Positions 8,461 to 16,247 of a DNA stretch of 22,453 nucleotides are shown here, piece after piece. Each line of letters starts with the position of its first letter. The first letter of the stretch is position 1. The position numbers were made by a program, and so were the translations under genes. The DNA comes from Lunatibacter sp038209145. Its GTDB lineage: Bacteria > Bacteroidota > Bacteroidia > Cytophagales > Cyclobacteriaceae. The notes under the pieces were generated by a model, which did not search any database, had not been told where the DNA came from, and saw only the letters and a list, made by a program, of their open reading frames with translations. The stretch covers positions 1 through 22,453 of the forward strand of contig JBBQXZ010000054.1 of NCBI GenBank assembly GCA_038209145.1, written 5' to 3'.

Positions 8461-8971
8461 TTACCAAGATACCCGTTGTCCATCCGAAAGCATGACCGGA
8501 AACGTTTCAATTCCCTGCCCGAAAGTAGGCCAGGTTAATTCCCCATTTTTCTAAGTCAATCTTGCCGAGGTGCCTGCGGTCAATATCCTTGGGTTCATCT
8601 CCTTGATTGGCAGAAAAAAGTATTTGAGATCCAGTGATGTCCATCCTTACATACTCCACCATTAATTTCCCCTTAGTAAGTTGGGTTTTTTGGCTTTCAG
8701 TAAGTTGGTATAAATGGGGCCATCCGTCTTCATAGGATAAAAAGACCAACTCCCCATTTGCCGTCCAATTCAGGTTGGCACCACCATTCGTTGAGGGATA
8801 TGATCCTCTCAAAGTAGTTGATGACTGCCACCAAACTGAAGCGGCTCCTGTGTCTATGTCAGCAACCCATATTTCCCAAGGAGATGGGTGTTGCCCTAGC
8901 AAAGGCTTTGTCTCACCACTGCCGCCTGGCCTTCTGACAAAAGCGACTTTATCCCCTTGCAATGACCAAAA
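8461..8971 (-). pseudogene. Remnant of an S9-family (prolyl oligopeptidase type) peptidase beta-propeller
   Basis: About 170 residues of a DPP-IV/S9-like propeller are readable: VAFVRRPGGSGE, PWEIWVADIDTG, LNWTANGELVFLSYEDGWPHLY, DITGSQILFSANQGDEPKDIDRRHL. The fragment is bounded upstream by an in-frame TAA (8972-8974). Near its end the frame fails at an A5 run (ttttt at 8546-8550 on the plus strand). Removing one A gives DLENGELTWPTFGQGIETFP then VMLSDGQRVSW, a natural S9 continuation, which stops at TAA 8461-8463. Neither the N-terminal signal nor the catalytic alpha/beta-hydrolase domain is present, so the gene is truncated at both ends and non-functional. It sits directly upstream of another pseudogene on the same strand. 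Confidence 0.72.
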
Positions 8972-9188
8972 TTATTGCTCGATTAGACTGTCGTTTTTTA
9001 CTGCCTTAAGAAAACTATATTTTAAATTTTTAATATGTGGAATGATATTTGGATTAGGACTTTTAAAAGAAATGAGTAAAAGGCAATTTTTGGAATCACG
9101 TCCGCAAGGAACTGGTTTTAAAAGAAATTTGATCTTTCAGTCTATCTTTTTATAGTTAAATAATTAATTTATAGCCATTGTTTCCTTT
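8972..9188. other. Intergenic spacer upstream of the AI-2E-family gene
   Basis: I find no credible gene on either strand here; the sequence is AT-rich. Together with 7747-8971 it makes almost 1.6 kb without an intact gene. Confidence 0.5.
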
Positions 9189-10298
9189 ATGACACCTAAA
9201 AGTGTAACTACCGCAGCTAACCTGATTGTGATCTTTTCAATAATCGCAATCGTATACGTTCTTCAGTCAATTATTATCCCGCTCCTATTTGCAATAATTT
9301 TTTCCATTATGATGTTCCCGTTATGCAACCTGTTGGAGCGGTGGAAACTTCCCCGAGCGGCGGCTTCCATCATTTCCCTTCTAGTTTTAATATTCATTAT
9401 AACGGGAGCAGTATCATTACTTGTCAACCAGGTTATTGTCATCGGAAAAAATGGAGACGACCTGGCAAAAAATTTCCTTACAATATATGACTACATTACC
9501 AAATGGACGGAATCAACTTTTGGTATTGAACGGGGGGAGTTCACCAATAAAGTCAGGGAACAGGGACAAAGTGCCCTTTCCAACGCAGGCACCTATGTCC
9601 TTGCCGCCTTCAGTTCTGCAGGCGGTACATTGGCGAATGCTGTCCTGATACCCATTTATATTTTCTTTATGCTCTATTACCGGGATTTTTTCCAGGACTT
9701 TTTTATCCGGCTAAACAGTGGGACTCCCGCCAACAAAACACGGAGCATTCTCTTTGAATTATACGCCGTAATCCAAAGTTATTTGTTGGGAATGCTGACA
9801 GTGATGGGTATAGTGGCAATTTTAAATACGGCTGGATTACTTGTATTGGGTATTGACTATGCGTGGTTTTTCGGAATATTCGCAGCTGTCATGATATTAA
9901 TTCCTTACATAGGAATTGCCATCGGATCAGTTATTCCTGCTCTATTTGCCCTGGCAACCATGGATAGCTATTGGTATGCATTGGGAATCATTATCTGGTT
10001 TCAAGTTGTACAGTTTCTCGAAGGAAATTTCATAACCCCCAACATTGTGGGGGGTAAAGTAAACCTTAACCCTTTATTCGCCATACTTTCTCTTTTACTT
10101 GGCGGTATGTTATTTGGGCTTGCCGGTCTGATCTTGGCTATTCCTATAATGGCCGTCCTAAAAATCATTTTAGGGTTAAATAAGAACTCCAAACCATATA
10201 GCTTCCTCATTGGTGAGCCGTCAAAGGATCACCTTAAAAAGGAGACGTTTTTAAACTGGTTTTCCAAGCATGAGGGTACGTCCGGAGAAATGGAATAG
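9189..10298 (+). CDS. AI-2E / PerM family (UPF0118) inner-membrane transporter
   Basis: A 369-residue polytopic membrane protein. Paired hydrophobic helices occur at residues 10-50 and 55-85, followed by a soluble helical segment (about 85-145). A C-terminal membrane cluster starts near 150, including LLGMLTVMGIVAILNTAGLL, the conserved ILIPYIGIAIGSVIPALFAL segment, and the family motif NFITPNIVGGKVNLNPLFAI. The last 35 residues are charged and cytoplasmic. Members include E. coli TqsA (autoinducer-2 export), PerM and Na+/H+ antiporters, so the name does not prove AI-2 transport. The gene stands alone: pseudogenes upstream and 440 bp of non-coding DNA downstream, so context gives no clue to its substrate. 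Confidence 0.92.
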   Translation: MTPKSVTTAANLIVIFSIIAIVYVLQSIIIPLLFAIIFSIMMFPLCNLLERWKLPRAAASIISLLVLIFIITGAVSLLVNQVIVIGKNGDDLAKNFLTIYDYITKWTESTFGIERGEFTNKVREQGQSALSNAGTYVLAAFSSAGGTLANAVLIPIYIFFMLYYRDFFQDFFIRLNSGTPANKTRSILFELYAVIQSYLLGMLTVMGIVAILNTAGLLVLGIDYAWFFGIFAAVMILIPYIGIAIGSVIPALFALATMDSYWYALGIIIWFQVVQFLEGNFITPNIVGGKVNLNPLFAILSLLLGGMLFGLAGLILAIPIMAVLKIILGLNKNSKPYSFLIGEPSKDHLKKETFLNWFSKHEGTSGEME

Positions 10299-10684
10299 GC
10301 TTCATCCAAATCCGCAAGTTGGAATTGGATTTGGAACCTGTCTTATGGCTAACATACCAGCCGAAAGCGGCGTATAGGGGAAATTTATTGCGTACGAGTA
10401 CGAGATGGGAAGGCTTAAAATTACACCATTTTTTTCGCCATTTTTCGGAAAAGATGGCTTCCACCAACCCATCTTCAGCCGCACCACTTCCCTACAGCCA
10501 TAACATAATACCTCCAAATCCCACATCCGCTATGTACCTCTTATTAAATTTGATGTAAACCGTATCATCTTGGGAAGCTTGGCTGGACTATGACCAAATA
10601 ATGGTTTTTGAATTTCATTTCTATTAAACTGAGTTGGAAGGTAGTTTGGAAAAAATAAATTCAATAACCCTTCTAGGATAGAAT

Positions 10685-10737
10685 GAAATGAATTTTCAAA
10701 GGAATATCCCTATTTTTGAATATATTCAATTCATTTC
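10685..10737. repeat. Nested inverted repeats immediately upstream of the sulfatase start
   Basis: GAAATGAATT (10685-10694) and AATTCATTTC (10728-10737) are perfect 10-bp inverted arms 33 nt apart. Inside them TTGAATATATTCAA (10716-10729) is a 14-bp perfect palindrome. The right arm ends 2 nt before the chosen ATG (10740), so an RNA structure or a bound protein here could control translation or transcription of the sulfatase gene. Confidence 0.5.
10711..10718 (+). promoter_or_regulatory. Possible -7 element for the sulfatase gene
   Basis: TATTTTTG matches the Bacteroidota -7 consensus TAnnTTTG and lies 21 nt before the ATG. No good -33 TTG is found at the usual distance, so the assignment is tentative. 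Confidence 0.3.
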
Positions 10738-10739
10738 CT

Positions 10740-12191
10740 ATGAGATACTGTTATTTGATTGCTTCGATTTGTGTGTTTCTTTCCTGCGTGGAAAAGGAAA
10801 ACCGCAAACCCAACGTTCTCTTTATTTTTGCAGATGACCAGCGATCAGATGCGTTGGGAGCTAGCGGGAATCCATACATCCAAACTCCAACGCTTGATCA
10901 GCTTGCCAAAGAGGGGTCCCGGTTTACCAACGCTTATGTCATGGGCGGAAATCACGGAGCAATATGTATGGCAAGCAGGGCAATGGTGCTCAGTGGTAAA
11001 AGTCTCTTCCATGTATATGACAAACTCAAAGACATCACCACCCTACCCATGCATTTCGGCAGGGAAGGATACCTGACCTTTGGAACCGGAAAGTGGCACA
11101 ACGAAAAAGAGGCATTTGAGGCTAGTTTTAAGAAGGGTAAAAACGTTTTCCTTGGAGGCATGGCAGATCACTTTGCCGTATCCGTCAGGGATTTGTCCAA
11201 TGATGGTACCTTAACCGAACCTGTAAAGCGGGGTTTTTCAACCGAGTTGTTTACTTCGGCTGTCATGGATTTCATTACTGACTATGCTGCCTCTGACCAA
11301 GAAGCTCCATTTTTTACATATCTGGCCTACACTTCGCCCCATGATCCCTATACACCTGCTAGAGACTATGTGGATTTCTATGCGAAAGGTTCCCTTCCCC
11401 TTCCGGGAAATTTCATGGGAACCCATCCATTTGCCTTTGACAACATGACCGTAAGGGATGAAAACCTTACCGGCTGGCCGAGAAAACCGGAGGTGATCCA
11501 AGCGATTTTGGCGGATTATTACGGATTGATCACCCATATGGATCGGCAAATAGGTGCCGTTGTTGAGTTGCTCAAAAAAAATGATCTCTATGAGAATACC
11601 ATCATCATATACGCCGCAGACAATGGGTTGGCCATCGGAAGCCACGGTCTGCTTGGAAAGCAAAATCTGTATGAACACAGCACTAAAGTTCCCCTCATTA
11701 TTAAAGGGCCAGGTATTCCCCAAGACAAGGAACTAGATGCCCTTGTTTATTTACATGACCTATTCCCTACCCTGACAGAACTTGCCGGATTGCCCACCCC
11801 GGAGGGAATAGATGGAAAAAGCTTGGTAAATCTAATCCAAGGCAGGGTTGAAGAGATCAGGAGTTCACTTTTTACAGCCTATCGACATACGGTTCGGGCG
11901 GTTAGGGACAGCGAATGGAAATTGATACGTTATCCGGAGAGGGACTTTTCCCAGTTGTTTGACTTGAAGAGGGATCCATTGGAATTAAATAACCTGGCTG
12001 CTTTGCCAGGATACGCCACCAAAATGGATTCCTTAACAAACCTGTTGAAAGAATGGCAAGTACTAAGTGGTGATACGGCAAGACTTACCATTGAAAATCC
12101 CCTACCACTGTCGTATGATCCCGCCACATTAGTCCGTCAGCCAGATCAGTGGCAACCTGCCTATACTTTGGAAAAATATTTTGTGGAATAA
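10740..12191 (+). CDS. Lipoprotein sulfatase (type I, formylglycine-dependent) with CxASR active-site motif
   Basis: The 483-residue protein from ATG 10740 begins MRYCYLIASICVFLSC, a lipoprotein signal with Cys16. An in-frame TTG at 10716 would add eight residues before the signal and is less likely. The type I sulfatase fold is clear: NVLFIFADDQRSDALG (metal Asp32/Asp33), TGKWH, SPHDPYTP, IIYAADNGLAIGSHGLLGKQ, and VPLIIKGPGI. The cysteine to be oxidised to formylglycine is Cys76 in AICMASRAMVLSGK. The usual CxPSR has Ala in place of Pro, a variant accepted by the anSME-type maturase consensus (C/S-x-A/P-x-R). It presumably removes sulfate from a sulfated glycan or small ester at the cell surface or in the periplasm. 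It is monocistronic and not in a PUL, so the substrate is unknown. Confidence 0.9.
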   Translation: MRYCYLIASICVFLSCVEKENRKPNVLFIFADDQRSDALGASGNPYIQTPTLDQLAKEGSRFTNAYVMGGNHGAICMASRAMVLSGKSLFHVYDKLKDITTLPMHFGREGYLTFGTGKWHNEKEAFEASFKKGKNVFLGGMADHFAVSVRDLSNDGTLTEPVKRGFSTELFTSAVMDFITDYAASDQEAPFFTYLAYTSPHDPYTPARDYVDFYAKGSLPLPGNFMGTHPFAFDNMTVRDENLTGWPRKPEVIQAILADYYGLITHMDRQIGAVVELLKKNDLYENTIIIYAADNGLAIGSHGLLGKQNLYEHSTKVPLIIKGPGIPQDKELDALVYLHDLFPTLTELAGLPTPEGIDGKSLVNLIQGRVEEIRSSLFTAYRHTVRAVRDSEWKLIRYPERDFSQLFDLKRDPLELNNLAALPGYATKMDSLTNLLKEWQVLSGDTARLTIENPLPLSYDPATLVRQPDQWQPAYTLEKYFVE

Positions 12192-12352
12192 TACCCGAAG
12201 ACAACCAAAAACTTTAATACTTAGAGGATTAGGACTGCAAAAAATTAAAACTATTAAAATCCATGCAAGAATTATTTACTTGATTTTTCTATAATATTAA
12301 ATATATATAATTAATTTTAATTATTTTATAACTTTTTGACCAGAATTTTTAT

Positions 12353-12360
12353 TAATTTTG
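12353..12360 (+). promoter_or_regulatory. Possible -7 promoter element for the PorT-like gene
   Basis: TAATTTTG matches TAnnTTTG and lies 36 nt before the ATG at 12396, within a very AT-rich 200-bp leader. A TTTTTG lies 14 bp upstream of it, closer than the usual -33 distance. Confidence 0.4.
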
Positions 12361-12395
12361 TTAAACTATTCTACCATATAATTTATTAACGTATC

Positions 12396-13073
12396 ATGAA
12401 AAATTCTAGTAATTATCATTTATTATCTTTTCTTTGTGTGTTTGGATTCCTAGTCCTCGATGCTGGACAGGCAATGGCACAAAGTGACAATCCTGGCCCC
12501 AGATTTGGGATCAAAGGAGGATTAAATGCATCACAGCTCTACGTCAATCAGCCCAATGTGGAAGACGAAAACATGAAAATCGGATTCAATTTCGGGATAT
12601 TCACCAAGGTACCCATCACAAGTTTTTTAGCTTTACAGCCAGAGGTATTATATACCAATGTTGGATCTAAATTAACTTATGGCGGATCTGATTTGGAAAA
12701 CGTATTTGGCATTGAATCGGGTGAGGTTCGCTTCAATCTGAATTACATCCAGGTGCCTATCGCACTTGCCGTAAATATAGGACCGCTTAATGTTCATGCA
12801 GGACCTTACGTTTCTTATTTGCTTTCCGCCAATGTGAGGGACTTGAAGTCTTCAGAGTTGAGCGGAACAACTGTCAAAGAACTCGAAACCAGTGATTTCA
12901 ATCGAATGGATTACGGTGTCGTTGTAGGTGTGGGATTTGACATTCAGCAATTTACAATAGGAGCTCGCTATAACCACGGGCTTAGGGAAGTGGGGAACAG
13001 TAGCCTGGCAGGCAACTTAACCGATAACTCCAAGAATTCTGTGGGCCAGATCTACATTGGCATTGGCTTTTAA
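12396..13073 (+). CDS. PorT-like outer-membrane beta-barrel protein
   Basis: A 225-residue protein with a Sec signal (MKNSSNYHLLSFLCVFGFLV to AMAQS). It opens with the pattern PRFGIKGGLNASQLY, typical of the Bacteroidota outer-membrane barrel family (PorT/OMP_b-brl_2 type). Barrel strands alternate (GFNFGIFTKVPITSFLALQP, NLNYIQVPIALAVNIGPLNV, HAGPYVSYLL, MDYGVVVGVGFDIQQFTIGA). It ends with a C-terminal aromatic strand (SVGQIYIGIGF). The probable form is an 8-stranded barrel with unknown function; no enzyme motif is visible. It is a single-gene unit, with a clear promoter-like leader and a strong terminator directly after it. Confidence 0.88.
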   Translation: MKNSSNYHLLSFLCVFGFLVLDAGQAMAQSDNPGPRFGIKGGLNASQLYVNQPNVEDENMKIGFNFGIFTKVPITSFLALQPEVLYTNVGSKLTYGGSDLENVFGIESGEVRFNLNYIQVPIALAVNIGPLNVHAGPYVSYLLSANVRDLKSSELSGTTVKELETSDFNRMDYGVVVGVGFDIQQFTIGARYNHGLREVGNSSLAGNLTDNSKNSVGQIYIGIGF

Positions 13074-13092
13074 TTGAATTATCACTACCTGT

Positions 13093-13130
13093 AAAACCTG
13101 CTTTCCCCAGAGGAAGGCAGGTTTTTTTTT
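13093..13130 (+). terminator. Rho-independent terminator after the PorT-like gene
   Basis: AAAACCTGCTTTCC and GGAAGGCAGGTTTT form a 14-bp stem with one wobble around CCAGA, followed by a long T run. It starts 20 nt after the stop codon. Confidence 0.92.
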
Positions 13131-13226
13131 GCACATCCCGGCAAAAAAGCTTTATTTATGTTAATTTTTTCAAGAAATAGACTTTCAAATAATGAAATCC
13201 AGTAGCCCAGTTGCCTGAAAAGTACT

Positions 13227-13234
13227 TACATTTG
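13227..13234 (+). promoter_or_regulatory. Possible -7 element for the M81 peptidase gene
   Basis: TACATTTG fits TAnnTTTG and lies 53 nt before the ATG at 13287. A TTG (13211-13213) is present 13 bp upstream, a spacing shorter than usual. Confidence 0.35.
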
Positions 13235-13286
13235 GATAGAATTAACCAAGTTCTGCTCGCAACTTTAAATTATCAAATCAATCGAC

Positions 13287-14855
13287 ATGAAAAAACTGGT
13301 GTTATTTGTAATCCTAACCGTGATTTTTTTTACTGGATGTAATCAACAAAAAAATAATATTTCTGACCGTGAATCCCTACCTCGAATTGCCATAGCAGGT
13401 CTCGCCATCGAATCCAGCACATTCTCCCCAGCCCAAACTGAGGAAGATGCCTTTCTTGCACGCACAGGTGATGATATTTTCAATATGTATCCTTTTTTTT
13501 CCCCAGATTCAGTCAACAGGCAACGTGCACAGTGGTTTCCCACTTTGAGGGGCCATGCCATACCTGGAGGAATCGTAACGCGGGAAGCTTATGAGTCACT
13601 GGTCACCAAAACCTTGGACATGCTGAAAGAAAACCTGCCTTATGACGGCTTGTTTTTTGATATACATGGGGCCATGAGTGTTGTGGGGTTGGATGATCCG
13701 GAGGGAGATTTTATTATTCGCATCCGTGAGGTAATAGGTGATGAGACCGTTATTTCCACCTCCATGGATCTTCATGGAAGTGTTTCCTATAGATTGGCAG
13801 AGAACACCGACCTGATCACCTGCTACAGGCTAGCCCCGCATGAAGACGCCATGGAATCCAAAAAACGCACGGTGGACAATTTATTGGAGCGACTGGAAAG
13901 TGGCAAAGGCAAGCCTGCTTACAAAGCCTGGATTCCAGTACCTATTCTTCTTCCAGGCGAAAAAACCAGCACCCGCGTAGAACCCGGAAAAAGCCTATAC
14001 GCCAAGGTAGATCCGGTAACCAAGGAAGAGGGCATAGTCGATGCCGGCATTTGGATTGGATATGCCTGGGCCGATGAACCCCGAAATCAGGCCTATGTCA
14101 TGGTGACGGGGGATGACAAGGAAAAGGTAGGAAGTGCCGCAGAATACCTGGCCCAGAGTTTTTGGGACGTTAGGAATGAGTTTGATTTTATCGCACCTGT
14201 CGCTACCCTCAAGGAAAGCCTGGACATGGCCATTGCCAGTGACAAAAAACCGTTTATGATCAGTGACATGGGAGATAATCCCACTGCAGGTGGTGCGGGA
14301 GATGTGACCTGGACCTTGCATGAGGTGCTGGCAAGACCCGAATTTAAAAATGAAGACGGACCTTCTTTGATCTACGCCTCTATCCCAGGTCCTGAATTTG
14401 TGGAAAAAGCGGTTGCGGCTGGTGTGGGAAATCGGGTTGAAGGACTGGCGGGAGCAGCTGTGGACGACCGCTTTGCCCCCCCAGTGATGCTTTCGGGAAC
14501 TGTCACTGCCATAGAGCAGGGAGATAGAAATGCAGAAACCGAAATAGTTGTTAAAATTGGAAGTATTTCTGTGATTGTTACCAAAAAGCGCAAACCGTAT
14601 CACCGGGAAAATGATTTTACCCGACTGGGATTATCACCCAGGGAAAGTGATATCGTCATGGTGAAAATCGGATATCTCGTACCGGAGTTGTACGATATGC
14701 GAGCTGACTGGGTCATGGCCCTGACACCGGGAGGAGTAGATCAGGACCTGGATAGGCTTGGGCACAAGCGCATCAACCGTCCGATGTTTCCCTTGGACAG
14801 AAATATGGCAGATCCCGACCTCAGTGCCCAGTTTGTCCCTTTATCCCATAATTGA
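13287..14855 (+). CDS. M81-family metallopeptidase, microcystinase C (MlrC)-like lipoprotein
   Basis: This 522-residue protein has a lipoprotein signal (MKKLVLFVILTVIFFTGC, Cys18) ahead of the MlrC fold. The N-terminal MlrC domain starts at IAIAGLAIESSTFSP and includes the zinc-site motifs SMDLHGSVSY (Asp161, His163) and YRLAPHEDA (His185), which match the Asp-x-His and His ligands of MlrC. Other conserved pieces are YDGLFFDIHGAM, DNPTAGGAGD and GDRNAETEIVVKIG. MlrC of Sphingomonas opens linear microcystin and the Adda tripeptide; most homologues are uncharacterised and likely act on other small peptides or amides. Here there are no other mlr genes, so microcystin degradation is not implied. 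The lipid anchor places it in the envelope. It is transcribed alone, with a weak hairpin (14888-14912) downstream. Confidence 0.88.
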   Translation: MKKLVLFVILTVIFFTGCNQQKNNISDRESLPRIAIAGLAIESSTFSPAQTEEDAFLARTGDDIFNMYPFFSPDSVNRQRAQWFPTLRGHAIPGGIVTREAYESLVTKTLDMLKENLPYDGLFFDIHGAMSVVGLDDPEGDFIIRIREVIGDETVISTSMDLHGSVSYRLAENTDLITCYRLAPHEDAMESKKRTVDNLLERLESGKGKPAYKAWIPVPILLPGEKTSTRVEPGKSLYAKVDPVTKEEGIVDAGIWIGYAWADEPRNQAYVMVTGDDKEKVGSAAEYLAQSFWDVRNEFDFIAPVATLKESLDMAIASDKKPFMISDMGDNPTAGGAGDVTWTLHEVLARPEFKNEDGPSLIYASIPGPEFVEKAVAAGVGNRVEGLAGAAVDDRFAPPVMLSGTVTAIEQGDRNAETEIVVKIGSISVIVTKKRKPYHRENDFTRLGLSPRESDIVMVKIGYLVPELYDMRADWVMALTPGGVDQDLDRLGHKRINRPMFPLDRNMADPDLSAQFVPLSHN

Positions 14856-15012
14856 AACTTAATTAATGGATGTGGTATATCCGTTTAAAATTAGGGATAA
14901 AAACTCTAATTTCATATGTAACTGATTATAAACCACCTATCAGGGACGTTGTGAAAGGGTTTGCTTTTTCGCAAAAATAACAGTACTCTTGTCTGTAAAG
15001 AAGCTTTACCAG

Positions 15013-15030
15013 AAAGTTACCAGTAACTTT
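15013..15030. promoter_or_regulatory. 18-bp palindrome, candidate operator for the KDG pathway operon
   Basis: AAAGTTAC-CA-GTAACTTT is a perfect inverted repeat with 8-bp arms. It lies 16 bp upstream of the TAACTTTG -7-like element and 143 bp before the kdgK start, a position suited to a dimeric regulator overlapping the promoter. The regulator (GntR, LacI or other) is not encoded in this window. Confidence 0.5.
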
Positions 15031-15045
15031 TGCCCTAAATACCAC

Positions 15046-15053
15046 TAACTTTG
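15046..15053 (+). promoter_or_regulatory. Possible -7 element for the kdgK operon
   Basis: TAACTTTG matches TAnnTTTG exactly. It would give a 5' leader of roughly 115 nt before the ATG at 15173. Confidence 0.4.
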
Positions 15054-15172
15054 TTTTCGAAAATATTCGGAATTTCTCTTCAACCGGAAAGGTTTGAAAT
15101 AAAATCGAATTTCCCCGTGGGAAACCAAATACACAAAATAAACTAACTATTTCTAAATTAAAAAAAATAATC

Positions 15173-16198
15173 ATGTCAAAAAAAGTCGTAACACTTGGTG
15201 AAATCATGCTTCGTTTATCTACTCCTGATTTCAAAAGATTTGTTCAGGCTGATTCCTTTGATGTCACTTATGGTGGTGGTGAGGCCAACGTGGCCGCCGC
15301 ACTTTGTAACTATGGGCTTCAGGGTGTCTTCGTCACTAAAGTACCTGATAACCCAATCGGACAATCTGCCATCAACCATGTCCGGAGATATGGTGTTGAT
15401 ACACAGTTTATAGCTCGGGGAGGTAAAAGGTTGGGTATTTATTTTTTGGAAACCGGTGCTTCCATGAGGGCATCCCAAGTTGTCTATGACCGGGCTGATG
15501 CATCGATTTCGGATGTAGACGTATCTGAATTTGATTTTGACAAAATATTCGATGGAGCCGTATGGTTTCACACCACTGGAATCACGCCGGCACTAAGTGA
15601 TAAAGCCGCCGCTTTGACCGAAGCAGCATTGAAAGCGGCCAAAACCAAAGGAGTAACTACATCTATCGACCTGAACTACCGCAAAAAACTATGGAGCAAG
15701 GAAAAGGCTAGGGAAGTGATGGCCAGACTTTGTCAATACGTAGATGTATGTATCGGTAACGAAGAAGATGCCGAAACCACGCTTGGATTCCACAGCAATG
15801 AAACCGATGTGACAAAAGGAGAGTTGAACCTTGATGGATACAAAGATGTATTCAGACAAATGAAGGAGAAATTCAACTTCAAATATATCGCCTCTACCTT
15901 GCGGGAGAGCTACAGTGCGTCTGACAACGGTTGGAGTGCCCTTGTCTATGACGGAGAGGAATTCTATCATTCCAAAAAATATGATGTGCGGATCGTGGAT
16001 CGAGTGGGTGGTGGAGATTCATTTGCCAGTGGACTGATTTATGCCTTGGTTACAGGTATGCCGATGAATGAAGCAACGGAATTTGCGGTGGCAGCATCGG
16101 CTTTGAAACATACGATACCAGGTGACATGAACCATGCTACACTTAGTGAGGTGAAGGTCCTTATGGAAGGGGATGCCAGCGGTCGTGTACAGCGGTAG
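15173..16198 (+). CDS. kdgK: 2-dehydro-3-deoxygluconate (KDG) kinase, PfkB family
   Basis: The 341-residue protein phosphorylates KDG at O6 with ATP to give KDPG, in the cytoplasm. PfkB signatures are both present: the N-terminal substrate-binding segment VTYGGGEANVAAALCNYG and the C-terminal ATP/catalytic loop VDRVGGGDSFASGLIYAL, with the base Asp in GGGD. Start MSKKVVTLGEIMLRLS is the usual KdgK N-terminus. Other pieces such as RGGKRLGIYFLETGASMRAS and VTTSIDLNYRKKLWSKEKAR are characteristic of Bacteroidota KDG kinases. The gene heads a three-gene group with a YhcH-like protein and KDPG aldolase, which confirms the pathway: uronates such as alginate, pectin or glucuronate residues converge on KDG, then KDPG, then pyruvate and glyceraldehyde-3-phosphate. 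Confidence 0.93.
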   Translation: MSKKVVTLGEIMLRLSTPDFKRFVQADSFDVTYGGGEANVAAALCNYGLQGVFVTKVPDNPIGQSAINHVRRYGVDTQFIARGGKRLGIYFLETGASMRASQVVYDRADASISDVDVSEFDFDKIFDGAVWFHTTGITPALSDKAAALTEAALKAAKTKGVTTSIDLNYRKKLWSKEKAREVMARLCQYVDVCIGNEEDAETTLGFHSNETDVTKGELNLDGYKDVFRQMKEKFNFKYIASTLRESYSASDNGWSALVYDGEEFYHSKKYDVRIVDRVGGGDSFASGLIYALVTGMPMNEATEFAVAASALKHTIPGDMNHATLSEVKVLMEGDASGRVQR

Positions 16199-16247
16199 TA
16201 AAAGGTAAACCGGCAAAAAGAAAAATCAACCCTAACCAAAACAGTGC

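Larger units (their letters stand above)
10299..10739. other. 440-bp intergenic region with several small inverted repeats
   Basis: No convincing gene is present. The region holds CCAAATCC at 10306-10313 paired with GGATTTGG at 10327-10334 (13-nt loop), possibly a weak 3' hairpin for the AI-2E gene. It also holds GCCG-AAAG-CGGC at 10360-10371, extendable by flanking ATAC/GTAT with a 2-nt bulge, and CGTAC-GA-GTACG nearby. Short ORFs on both strands show no family signature. The right end carries the sulfatase upstream repeats described separately. Confidence 0.5.
14856..15172. other. 317-bp intergenic region upstream of kdgK
   Basis: No gene is seen. At its left, AAATTAG (14888-14894) and CTAATTT (14906-14912) form a 7-bp stem without a good T run, perhaps a weak end for the M81 gene. 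The right half carries the palindrome and -7-like element of the kdgK promoter region and then a long AT-rich 5' leader of about 110 nt. Confidence 0.55.

Noticed and set aside
10234..10558. Small overlapping ORFs on both strands after the AI-2E gene
   Set aside because: Composition is unlike a protein, there is no family signature, and they overlap the 3' end of a real gene or small inverted repeats.
12192..12395. Very AT-rich tract as a replication or attachment site
   Set aside because: No repeats, DnaA-box-like cluster or integrase gene is present; a promoter leader for the barrel gene explains it.
13211..13234. Full -33/-7 promoter (TTG plus TACATTTG) for the M81 gene
   Set aside because: The spacer is only 13 bp, much shorter than the usual 17-23 bp; only the -7 match is reported.
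13995..14603. 202-aa ORF antisense to the M81 peptidase gene
   Set aside because: It is the shadow of a well-supported gene on the other strand and has no protein family features.
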